From the NCBI GenBank assembly GCA_005223075.1, contig NJBO01000010.1, forward strand, positions 27,120-91,119: a stretch of 64,000 nucleotides of DNA, written 5' to 3'. Both the position numbers and the translations under genes were made by a program. The notes below the pieces were generated by a model that saw only the letters and a list, made by a program, of their open reading frames with translations, was not told the DNA's origin and searched no databases. This document shows, one piece after another, positions 1 through 10,092 of the stretch (positions within the stretch are counted from its first letter, which is position 1; each line of letters begins with the position of its first letter). Source of the DNA: a candidate division TA06 bacterium B3_TA06 (GTDB lineage: Bacteria; Hydrothermota; Tepidihabitantia; B3-TA06).

Positions 1-1
1 T

Positions 2-313
2 GAAGGGGTCGCGCGTTCTTTGCTCAATATCGGGGCCAAGGCGGTGCTCATTAAGGGCGGGCATCTGAAGGAAGATCAGGTGGTGGATCTTTTCCTTACC
101 CGAACCGATGCCCGCAGATTCGTTAAGCCCAGGCGAGGTTTCCGCGACGTCCACGGTACCGGATGCGCGCTCTCTGCAGCGATAACCGCGTATTTAGCGA
201 GGGGCTCTTCCATGGCCGATGCCGTTGCTTCTGCTGAAGCATACATAGACCGCAAACTGGCCGATCTTTTATATGCCGGTGAGGGCACGCCAATAATCAA
301 TCACCTCAAGTAA
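2..313 (+). CDS. thiD: Hydroxymethylpyrimidine (phosphate) kinase, C-terminal part
   Basis: Only the last ~103 codons are present; the frame is open to the window edge, so the start lies outside. ThiD phosphorylates HMP and HMP-P in the cytoplasm, supplying the pyrimidine half of thiamine. The visible segment carries the ribokinase-fold features expected near the C-terminus: GAKAVLIKGGHL, then DVHGTGCALSAAITAYLARG, in which the GTGC turn forms the anion hole and catalytic region. thiE lies 1.25 kb downstream on the same strand, which fits a thiamine cluster. The gene is followed by dispersed repeats rather than directly by the next gene. Confidence 0.9.
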   Translation, partial: EGVARSLLNIGAKAVLIKGGHLKEDQVVDLFLTRTDARRFVKPRRGFRDVHGTGCALSAAITAYLARGSSMADAVASAEAYIDRKLADLLYAGEGTPIINHLK

Positions 314-317
314 GATA

Positions 318-440
318 AACCGCAGATTGAAACTCGTTTCACTCGTTTCCCTTCGGTAGAACTCCTTGCAGTCGTTCTCCTTCGGATCGCAGATGACGCA
401 GATCGGTAAAATCAGTGAAATCTGCGTAATCTGTGGTTAA
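318..440. repeat. Dispersed AACCGCAGATT / TCTGCGTAATCTGTGGTT repeat
   Basis: The interval starts with ACCGCAGATTGAAACTCG and ends with TCTGCGTAATCTGTGGTT, so its ends are inverted relatives of one another. Related copies lie near 8628, 46141 and 50446; the 50446 copy repeats the inner string GAAACTCGTTTCACTCGTTT exactly. It fills the gap between thiD and the next gene. No reading frame with a credible start was seen. Confidence 0.7.
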
Positions 441-451
441 GTCCCTCCCCT

Positions 452-479
452 TTGACAGAAACCTCGGAGCAGTTATAAT
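452..479 (+). promoter_or_regulatory. Sigma-70-type promoter for the AIR-synthase-like/thiE pair
   Basis: TTGACA at 452-457 and TATAAT at 474-479 are separated by 16 nt, a near-consensus pair. A leader of about 25 nt follows with the ribosome site AAGGAGG shortly before the GTG at 511. This is one of the conventional, leadered promoters in the window. Confidence 0.8.
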
Positions 480-510
480 TCAGCAATTCTGATAAGACTA
501 AGGAGGTTCA

Positions 511-1572
511 GTGAACGAAGAAGCCAAGTTTCCTGCCATAGGTAAGGTCTCACCGGAGTTCTTCAATACAGTAATCTATCCGGCACTAGGCGCCAAACGC
601 CCCGAGGTTCTGGTAGGTCCCCATCACGGAGTGGATATCTCAATCGTGCGAACCGCACCCGGCAAGGTGATGGCAGTTACCACCGATCCCATCTACATCG
701 TTCCGCCTTACGGTTGGGAAGAGGCGGCGTGGTTCGCCTGGCACATCCTTGCCTCAGACGTCACAACCTCCGCACTTCCTGCGGCCTATGCTGTTTTCGA
801 TTTCAACATGCCCATGAGTATCACCGAGGAGCAGTTTGCTAAGATCTGGAAGGTGTTTGACCGCGAGTCAGAGAAGTACGGGGTGGCCATAATCGGCGGG
901 CACACCGCACGTTACACAGGCACCGACTACCCGATGGTCGGAGGCGCCACGTTCATTGCCGTTGGCGATGAGGATGCCTACATCACCCCTCAGATGGCCA
1001 GGCCGGGTGACATCCTCTGCATGACCAAGAGCGCCGCGGTTGAAGCCGTTGGCATCTTCTCAAGGCTCTTCAACGAGAAGATAAAGGAAGGATTGGGAGA
1101 GGAAGTGGCAAAGAAGGGCTGGGAGATATTCAACCTTATGAGTACGGTGGACGATTCCCTGGCCGCGGCACGGTTCGGTGTGCGTGAAGCCGGTGTGGCC
1201 GCCATGCACGATGCCACCGAGTGCGGGGGTATCGGTGCCGCGTGCGAGGGATCGGAGGCGGGTCGTGGCGGGCGAGAGTGTTGATCTCGGTGGTGTGTGG
1301 TCTACCCTGAGATCCGCGCAATCTGCGAGATGTTCGGCATGCAGTCTGAGATCTCCATAAGCGAAGGAACGCTGATTCTTGCGGTCAAAGAGAAGCACTG
1401 GCAGGCATTTAGCAAACACATGGCCGCCCGTAACACACCAATAACCGAGATAGGTCGATTCATGAAAGCATCGGATGGGATTATGGTCATCCGCGGCGGC
1501 AAGCGCGAGCCGTTGAAGCATCCCAGGGTTGATCCCTTCTGGTCTGCGTTCGACCGGGCAATGAAGGGATGA
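511..1572 (+). pseudogene. AIR synthase-related protein (PurM/HypE/ThiL fold), interrupted frame
   Basis: GTG start after AAGGAGG. The first 240 codons read as a PurM/HypE-superfamily ATP-binding protein (GKVSPEFFNTVIYPALGA, later GHTARYTGTDYPMVGG, MHDATECGGI). An in-frame TGA at 1282-1284 then stops it. The same frame resumes at 1297 with VVYPEIRAICEMFG and ISEGTLILAV and runs to 1572, matching the family C-terminus. Between about 1262 and 1297 the +1 frame reads VVAGESVDLGGV, which would lead smoothly into VYPEI. Two compensating small indels, or a sequencing error, therefore fit better than a true split gene. It lies between thiD and thiE and overlaps thiE by ATGA. It may fill a ThiL-like role, but the sequence does not show that. 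Confidence 0.7.
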
Positions 1573-2195
1573 GGCTACCACGTCTATACGCAATAACCGA
1601 CGAGAAGGTTCTGCCTAATGCTCAACTGATCACCAAGGTGAGGGAGGTTCTTGAGGCGGGAGCCGGATTTCTTCAGCTTCGATTCAAAAAGACTCCGGCT
1701 GATGAGCGGCTGAGGCTGGGCCAGGAGATCAGGGCACTCACGAGGGAATATAACTCCTTGCTCATAGTCAACGATTCGCCCCAGCTTGCCAATGCGATCG
1801 AAGCCGACGGCGTGCATCTGGGTGCGGATGATCCACAAGTCCCTCAAGCGCGGGGAATCCTGGGCAAGGATGCAATCATCGGTGTCTCATGCTACGAGGA
1901 TATGGATCTCGTAAAACGTTGGACTCCTGAAGATATCTCCTACATCGGTCTATCAAGCCCCTATCCTTCGACAACCAAGCATAAGGAAGTGGTACCACTG
2001 GATAAGTTCAAGGAACTGGTTGCCGCAAGCCGCCTGCCTTGCTATGCGATCGGAGGGATCGCGCCCGAGAGGGTAGGGGAGATGCTAGATGCAGGATGTT
2101 ACGGGGTGGCGGTGATCTCGGCTGTCTTTGGTGCCGGAAACCCTGCTTATGAGACGAAAAGGTTCCTTGCCGAGTTGGATCGTCTCAATTGGTAG
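1569..2195 (+). CDS. thiE: Thiamine-phosphate synthase
   Basis: 208 aa, the usual length for ThiE, a cytoplasmic TIM barrel that joins HMP-PP and thiazole phosphate to thiamine phosphate. Visible motifs are LYAITDE at the N-terminus, GAGFLQLRFK, LIVNDSPQLANAIEADGVHLGADD (phosphate and Mg-binding strand), IGVSCYEDMDL, YIGLSSPYPSTTK and CYAIGGIAPERVGEML. The ATG overlaps the stop of the preceding AIR-synthase-like gene (ATGA), so the two are translationally coupled. The last codons run into a palindromic GGCCGACC repeat. Confidence 0.95.
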   Translation: MRLPRLYAITDEKVLPNAQLITKVREVLEAGAGFLQLRFKKTPADERLRLGQEIRALTREYNSLLIVNDSPQLANAIEADGVHLGADDPQVPQARGILGKDAIIGVSCYEDMDLVKRWTPEDISYIGLSSPYPSTTKHKEVVPLDKFKELVAASRLPCYAIGGIAPERVGEMLDAGCYGVAVISAVFGAGNPAYETKRFLAELDRLNW

Positions 2196-2220
2196 GTTCC
2201 ACCCTCCGGTTTTAGGAAGG

Positions 2221-2286
2221 CGGGCCGACCTAATACCCTATGGGGCACTCAGTACCCCAAGGGGCACGCTGAGGTCGGCCCCTACG
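2221..2286. repeat. GGGCCGACC...GGTCGGCCCCTACGA palindromic repeat
   Basis: GGCGGGCCGACCT near the left end and GAGGTCGGCCCCTACGA at the right are inverted, enclosing a GGGGCAC/GTACCCC-type inner hairpin. Related elements lie at about 30984-31096 and 42821-42865, with a half copy at 50507-50520. It sits just after thiE. Confidence 0.6.
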
Positions 2287-2363
2287 AGCTCCTGCCTTGC
2301 TTGGATTCCGTTTTATTTCGAGATAAGAGGTAGTCTCCGCGTCCTTATATAAAGAGCTAACCC

Positions 2364-2391
2364 TTGACTTAGCTTATAATGAGTATAAAAT
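2364..2391 (+). promoter_or_regulatory. Promoter upstream of glyA
   Basis: TTGACT at 2364-2369 and TAAAAT at 2386-2391 with a 16-nt spacer. Downstream there are two alternative starts, each with a good ribosome site, at 2420 and 2526 (see the next entries). Confidence 0.65.
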
Positions 2392-2419
2392 AAAGATTCA
2401 AGGATTCCAAGGAGGTCAT

Positions 2420-2525
2420 ATGTACTCGAAGGAATTTACATGCTCCTTTTGCCCTTCGGGCCAAAGATCGCAGTTAAAAGAATGTGAATTCAGTTGTTTG
2501 GATTTTTCAAACCAGAGGAGGTTTT

Positions 2526-2548
<23 letters not shown>
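2420..2548 (+). other. Duplicated glyA start region / 42-codon upstream ORF
   Basis: AAGGAGGTCATATGTACTCG at 2410-2429 is nearly the same as the true glyA start (GAGGAGGTTTTATGTACTCG at 2515-2534). Both begin with codons for Met-Tyr-Ser-Lys-Glu. The upstream copy runs into the hairpin repeat at 2441 and ends at a TAA at 2546-2548, just inside glyA in another frame. It is either a remnant left by insertion or duplication at the glyA start, or a short upstream ORF that would compete with glyA translation. Function is unknown. Confidence 0.55.
2441..2473 (+). repeat. Covarying hairpin repeat, copy 1
   Basis: TGCTCCTTTT on the left flank, hairpin TTTGCCC-TTC-GGGCCAAA, and AAAGATCGCAG on the right flank. 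This is the first of nine copies in the window (others at 25136, 29406, 29539, 41273, 46208, 54174, 57892 and 58018). Flanks are conserved while the apical stem varies with pairing kept. This copy separates the two glyA start copies. Confidence 0.75.
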
Positions 2549-5453
<2,905 letters not shown>

Positions 5454-5454
<1 letters not shown>

Positions 5455-6896
5455 TGTGTGGGATCGTCGGCATAATCAGTCAGGATCGTGATGTCGGATA
5501 CGATCTTTACGAGGCGCTTTTGACCCTTCAGCATCGAGGTCAGGATGCGGCAGGGATTGCAACCTACGACGGCATTCTGCATCTGAAGAAGGGAATCGGT
5601 TTGGTTCAGCGTGTCTTCAATCGTAAGAACCTTTCTCGTTTGCGCGGTACGGTCGGGATTGGCCAGACGCGATACCCTACTATAGGTCGTGGGTCGCCGG
5701 AGGACTCCCAGCCCTTCTACGTTAACTACCCCTACGGGGTGGCCATGGTGCATAACGGTAACGTTATCAACTTCCTTGCCCTTAAAGAGGAGCTGCAGAG
5801 GGTGCATCGCAGGAAGCTGAACTCCACAAGCGACGTTGAGGCCATACTTAACGTCTTCGCCGACGAGCTGGTGCATAAAGGTTCGTCCGTCTTCTCCCTT
5901 GACGATCTCTTCGATGCGGTGGCCGGTGTATTCCGAAGGGTGCAAGGGACGTACTCGGTTGTGGCCATGCTCGGCGACGGCAGTCTCTTAGCCTTCCGTG
6001 ACCCCCTGGGTATCCGTCCGCTCGTGATGGGCAGAAAGGATGCTGTGACGGCGTTCGCCTCGGAGACGGTTACCTTTGATTTCTTGGGATTTGAAAGCCT
6101 GGGCGATGTGGCGCCTGGAGAGGCGGTTCATGTAAGTGCGGACGGAAAAGAGACACGCCGTCAGATTGCCGAACCGGATCATCATCCCTGCATCTTTGAG
6201 TGGGTCTACTTTGCCAGGCCCGACTCGGTCATCGAGGGTATAGGTGTGCTTGAGGCACGCAGACGTCTGGGTGAGGCGTTGGCAAGGCGATGCCGCGAGG
6301 TGGGGATCGAGCCCGAGGTGGTAGTTCCTGTTCCTGATACCGGGCGTCCCGCCGCCCTGGCTTTGACTGAGGCAACGGGTTGGCGTCTTTCCGAGGGACT
6401 GATCCGGAACCGCTACATCCAGCGTACCTTCATCATGCCTACCCAGACCAAGCGCCGTTCCTCTGTTCGCCAAAAGTTCAACCCTGTTCGTAGCGAACTG
6501 GCAGGGAGGAAGGTTCTTCTGGTTGACGATACCATCGTCCGTGGGAACACCTCGCTTGAGCTTATCAAGCTTCTGCGTCAGGCCGGGCCATCGGAGGTCT
6601 ACTATGCGGTATACGGCTCAACTCTGCGTTCGCCCTGCATTTACGGGATCGACATGGCTACCCGTGACGAGTTCATCGCCAAGGATCACCCCGAGGAAGA
6701 GATCGAACGTTTGATAGGCGCCGATCGGTTGATCTACCAGGCCTACGATGACATGGTAGCCGCGGTTGCAGGCGGCAGGAAGATGAACTTCTGCACCGCC
6801 TGTTTTTCGGGCAAATACCCCACCCCGGTAACCGACGCCGATCTCGATCAGATCGCGGCGGAGCGCAACTCTGCCAAACCTTATCCCAGAACGTGA
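5454..6896 (+). CDS. purF: Amidophosphoribosyltransferase
   Basis: 480 aa; catalyses the first step of purine synthesis (PRPP plus glutamine to phosphoribosylamine). Met-Cys start (MCGIVGIIS) leaves the nucleophilic Cys at the N-terminus after Met removal or a short processing step. Gln-amidotransferase motifs LQHRGQDAAGIAT and GIGQTRYPTIG; PRPP-binding loop KVLLVDDTIVRGNTS. Four cysteines expected to bind a [4Fe-4S] cluster in the B. subtilis-type enzyme are visible (CIFEWVYFARPDS, SPCIYGIDMAT, CTACFSGKYP). It overlaps ispH by 4 nt. Confidence 0.96.
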
Positions 6897-8629
6897 AGAT
6901 AAAACTTGCGCGGACCTCCGGGTTCTGCTACGGGGTCCGAAGAGCGGTTAACAGGACGTTCGACGAGGCCCTTCATGCGGACAATCTTTACACACTGGGC
7001 GAGCTGATCCACAACCCCCAGGTACTTGAGATCCTCAAGCTGCGGGGGGTTAAGATTGCCGAGAGCGTGGATGAGATCCCGGACGGCGCGTCGGTAATCA
7101 TCCGCTCGCACGGGGTAAGCCCACAGATAAAGGCAGAGCTTGGAAAACGTGGTTTGAGGATAATAGACGCCACCTGTCCCAGGGTGGTGCGTGTCCAGCA
7201 GCTTGCCGAACGTGCCGGACGAAGAGCGAGACACGTGATTATCTTTGGGGACAGGGAGCACTCAGAGGTCAAGGGTATCGCGGCGCATGCAGGCAGAAGG
7301 GTAAGCATAGTGAAGGACCTGAAGGGATTGCGCAGGGCACTGAGGCGAATCCCTCGTAAAGAAAAGATTACCCTGCTTGCGCAGAGCACACAGAATCTTT
7401 CCGCTTGGGAGGAACTTAAGAGGGAGGTGTGTCGCCTGAAACCTGATGCCCAGATACACGAAACCATCTGTGGAGCCACCGACGAGCGACAATCTGAGGT
7501 GAGAGAACTGGCCAGGGAAGTCAAGGCGATGGTGGTGGTTGGAGGTCTTAGAAGTGCCAACACCCGGCGTTTAGCAGAAGTCGCGCGGGAAGAGGGAATA
7601 CCCGCGTTCCACGTTGAGACCGAGGCTGATTTAGCAGCAAACAAGTTGGGGCGTTTTGAAGTGGTAGGCGTGGCTGCCGGTGCCTCGACTCCCTCATGGA
7701 TGATCCGCCGCGTACTTCATGCGATGGAACTCGTCGGGAAGAGACGTTCGTTTGTCTCTTTTTTACAGGAGGTATGGCGATTCATCGTTCGCAGCAACAT
7801 ACTCGTAGCGTTTGCCGCAGCCCAGCTCGTATACACCTCATCCCGGTTGCAGGGGATAGAACCTGAACTTTACTATCAATGGATCGTTGCCGCATACATC
7901 TTCGGGATGCACCTTCTCAATCACTTTACCGATGTCTTCTCCATCCAGATCAACTACCCTGCCAGAGTAGGGTTCTATGCTCGTTTCCGGAGATTGCTGC
8001 TCACACTGGGACTCTTGGGAATAGGCTCCACCCTTGTTGTTTCCTACTTGCTGGGGCCTTTCACCTTCATCTTGATCCTTGCCATGTCCCTTTTGGGTCT
8101 TATCTACCGGGTGGAGCTTTTCGGAAAGCGAAGGTTAGGGGCACACAGGCTTATGGACATCCCTGGCTCAAAGGACCTTTTCCTGGGGCTTGCCTGGACC
8201 GTGGTGATTGCGCTTCTTGTTGTTCCTGCAAGCGGCTCAACCTTCAGTCCTGCCACAGGTATCACGGCACTATTTGTATTCAGCCTGGCCTTCACCCGTT
8301 CGCTTGTCTACAGCATTCGCGACGTTCAGGGCGACCGGATGGTGGGCCGCGAGACCATACCTGTTCTTATCGGCGAGAGCCTCACCCGCAGACTGGGAGC
8401 GGTTGTGCTTTTCTTGGCCGCTTGTGGACTTGTTGCCTCCTTTATCCTGGGATGGTGCTCGGTGCTCGCCCTGCTTCTTATCTTTAACCTGGTCTATGCG
8501 TTTGTGATGCTTTGGTTGACCAGAGGGGAAAAGGTATATTCGGACGTTTTATTTGAAACGATCGTGGAGGGGAACCTTATCTGCTCCCATCTTGTTGCCT
8601 ACGGCGTCCACCTTGCCGGATTTGCCTAA
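6893..8629 (+). CDS. ispH: IspH (HMBPP reductase) fused to a UbiA-type prenyltransferase
   Basis: 578 aa with two domains. Residues 1-285 are IspH, the last MEP-pathway enzyme: Fe-S cysteines in FCYGV (C12), DATCPRV and ETICGATDERQ, plus SHGVSP, GGLRSANTRR and AAGASTPSWMI. From about residue 300 the protein is hydrophobic with 7-9 predicted helices and a UbiA-like second Asp motif, SIRDVQGDRMVGRETIPVLIG. The first motif is degenerate (NHFTD rather than NDxxDxxxD). The reading is continuous with no internal start bearing a ribosome site. A supply enzyme and a user of isoprenoid diphosphates would thus be tethered, but the prenyl acceptor is unknown. GTG start overlaps the purF stop. Confidence 0.9.
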   Translation: MKIKLARTSGFCYGVRRAVNRTFDEALHADNLYTLGELIHNPQVLEILKLRGVKIAESVDEIPDGASVIIRSHGVSPQIKAELGKRGLRIIDATCPRVVRVQQLAERAGRRARHVIIFGDREHSEVKGIAAHAGRRVSIVKDLKGLRRALRRIPRKEKITLLAQSTQNLSAWEELKREVCRLKPDAQIHETICGATDERQSEVRELAREVKAMVVVGGLRSANTRRLAEVAREEGIPAFHVETEADLAANKLGRFEVVGVAAGASTPSWMIRRVLHAMELVGKRRSFVSFLQEVWRFIVRSNILVAFAAAQLVYTSSRLQGIEPELYYQWIVAAYIFGMHLLNHFTDVFSIQINYPARVGFYARFRRLLLTLGLLGIGSTLVVSYLLGPFTFILILAMSLLGLIYRVELFGKRRLGAHRLMDIPGSKDLFLGLAWTVVIALLVVPASGSTFSPATGITALFVFSLAFTRSLVYSIRDVQGDRMVGRETIPVLIGESLTRRLGAVVLFLAACGLVASFILGWCSVLALLLIFNLVYAFVMLWLTRGEKVYSDVLFETIVEGNLICSHLVAYGVHLAGFA

Positions 8630-8770
8630 CCGCAGATTGCACAGATTACACGGATTGAGCGAATCGCTATCAAATTTAAAATTTACATTCTGCAATCAGC
8701 GCGTCAGGGCGTTATTTGTGGTATTTATTCGGGGTCCCCGCGCGGCTACGAAGTAGACGCGTGGGGTGAA
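8628..8770. repeat. Dispersed repeats: CAGATT element and GGGGTCCCCGCG element
   Basis: 8628-8660 is a TAACCGCAGATTGCACAGATT copy. 8728-8770 begins TTCGGGGTCCCCGCG and ends GTGGGGTGAAA; the same two ends bracket 50359-50427 with a different middle. Together they fill the gap between the convergent ispH-ubiA and the pentapeptide gene. Confidence 0.6.
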
Positions 8771-8772
8771 AG

Positions 8773-9951
8773 TTATCGCCCGAACTTGCGGGCGATGAGG
8801 ACTACGAACATTCCCAGGAATACGAACCCTAACCCTGCTTCGAGTATTATGAGAGCCTTGGTCAGCCAAGCTGAGGTCCATATTTTACCGAAGCCGAGGG
8901 TGACGAACGTCACCACGCTGAACACGAAGCAGTCGAAGAGATTGCCGATGGATAAAAGCGTTGGGTGATCATACGGTGCTCCCCAGCCCAGGTTGCTGCC
9001 CAGGAAGTAAAGCCCGGTGAAGAATAAAAGGATGCCCGCCCCCCAGGGGATAATTCGCATCCACCGCTCCCCGAACCCAGCCACCGCCCAAAGCAGCCAC
9101 AGGCCGAACCAGTTGAAGAAACTCTTGGGGTGTTTTTGCTTGAAGCACTGCTCGTGCGCTTCGTGCTTAGCCATAAGCTTCTCTCTGTAGTAGGCCTGGC
9201 TTTCGTCGTCGTAACGCCCTTGCTGGTGAAAGTAATTTTTGAGTCGCCGGTAGGCATCGCGAGCACCTTTCCAGTTTTCGTTTTTCTCTTCACCTACCCT
9301 TTCTACCTGTTTCCACGTCAGCTCTAGTGCACCATCCAGGAGGACCCCGTGCAAAAAAGTCCCACGTAGTCTAGCATTTGAGAGGTAAGCTTCACGGAGA
9401 TTGGCCCCAGAGAGGTTGGCTTCCTGGAGGTTGGCGTAGCGGAGGTCGGCTTCCTGGAGGTTGGTTCCTCTAAGGTTGGTTCTATAGAACTCGGCGAAGC
9501 AGAAATTAACTCTCTGTAGATTGATACTCATGAGATTAGCACCCTGGAGCTTAGCCCAGCGGAGGTCAGCTCCCTGTAGTTGGGTAAACCTGAGACCAGC
9601 TTCCTGGAGCCTGGCGCACTGGAGGTTGGCTCCCTGGAGGTTGACGTGCCAGAGGAAAGCTTTCTGGAGCCTTATACCAATGAGATTAGCCCCTGCAAGA
9701 GAACGGCCATCTTTCATCCATTTTTCAATCTTTGCCTCATACAAGGATTCTGCTTTTTCTGACAAGTGTTTCCAGCAGTATTCTTCGTCGTAACGGGCGC
9801 AGAGATGAGGTTCTTCCCGCATCAGTGCTTGTTCTCTTTCTCCTCCAACACCAAAGCCACTTTCTATCTGCGCTTTCTCCATGCATTCAGGGTGCTCGCA
9901 CCACTTCCATTCTTTCGGGTCGGGGAGGGGAACGCCTTTGGTTTTGGTCAT
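8773..9951 (-). CDS. Pentapeptide-repeat protein with C-terminal ion-channel-like pore
   Basis: 392 aa. Residues 15-62 hold a Cys/His cluster (WCEHPEC, HLCARYDEEYCWKH) that could bind metal. Residues ~85-205 are about 24 pentapeptide repeats of the A(N/D)Lxx type (LQGANLQCARLQEAGL), predicted to form a right-handed beta helix. A charged linker follows, then a helix at ~300-318, the pore-like segment TFVTLGFGK (348-356, resembling the K+ filter TVGYG) and a helix at ~363-387, the layout of a two-helix channel domain. Ion selectivity is unproven. The promoter places the ATG 5 nt after the -10 box, so the mRNA is probably leaderless. Confidence 0.75.
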   Translation of the reverse strand: MTKTKGVPLPDPKEWKWCEHPECMEKAQIESGFGVGGEREQALMREEPHLCARYDEEYCWKHLSEKAESLYEAKIEKWMKDGRSLAGANLIGIRLQKAFLWHVNLQGANLQCARLQEAGLRFTQLQGADLRWAKLQGANLMSINLQRVNFCFAEFYRTNLRGTNLQEADLRYANLQEANLSGANLREAYLSNARLRGTFLHGVLLDGALELTWKQVERVGEEKNENWKGARDAYRRLKNYFHQQGRYDDESQAYYREKLMAKHEAHEQCFKQKHPKSFFNWFGLWLLWAVAGFGERWMRIIPWGAGILLFFTGLYFLGSNLGWGAPYDHPTLLSIGNLFDCFVFSVVTFVTLGFGKIWTSAWLTKALIILEAGLGFVFLGMFVVLIARKFGR

Positions 9952-9956
9952 GTGCT

Positions 9957-9985
9957 AGTATAAGGTAATGGCCCAATAAGGTCAA
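9957..9985 (-). promoter_or_regulatory. Leaderless promoter of the pentapeptide channel gene
   Basis: On the minus strand TTGACC (9980-9985), a 17-nt spacer and TATACT (9957-9962), followed by only AGCAC before the ATG at 9951. There is no room for a ribosome site. Confidence 0.7.
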
Positions 9986-9990
9986 GGCTA

Positions 9991-10044
9991 ACATGTAGTG
10001 CGAGGCTTTAGCCTCGCGGCGAACCTAAAGGTTCGCGCTACATG
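9991..10044. repeat. GTAGTGCGAGGC double-hairpin repeat
   Basis: CATGTAGTGCGAGGC, an inner GCGAGGCTTTAGCCTCGC hairpin, then a GCGAACCTAAAGGTTCGC hairpin and CTACATGC. A copy at 25074-25131 has the two hairpins in the opposite order, and a partial copy lies at 41402. Between the pentapeptide gene and lnt. Confidence 0.65.
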
Positions 10045-10092
10045 CTACTTATTGCAAAATGCAAATCGCAAATTTGACGGCGTGCGCAACGC

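Noticed and set aside
314..510. TPP riboswitch before the thiamine genes
   Set aside because: The conserved thi-box words (CTGAGA and the downstream ACC-TGAT region) are absent; the gap is repeat sequence.
1282..1284. In-frame TGA as a selenocysteine codon in an AIR-synthase relative (SelD is one)
   Set aside because: SelD carries Sec near its N-terminus, not here; the residues around this TGA do not fit the family while the +1 frame does, and no SECIS-like stem was seen just downstream.
1060..1593. 177-codon minus-strand frame over the broken AIR-synthase gene
   Set aside because: It is the complement of conserved coding sequence, lacks a ribosome site and shows no recognisable motif.
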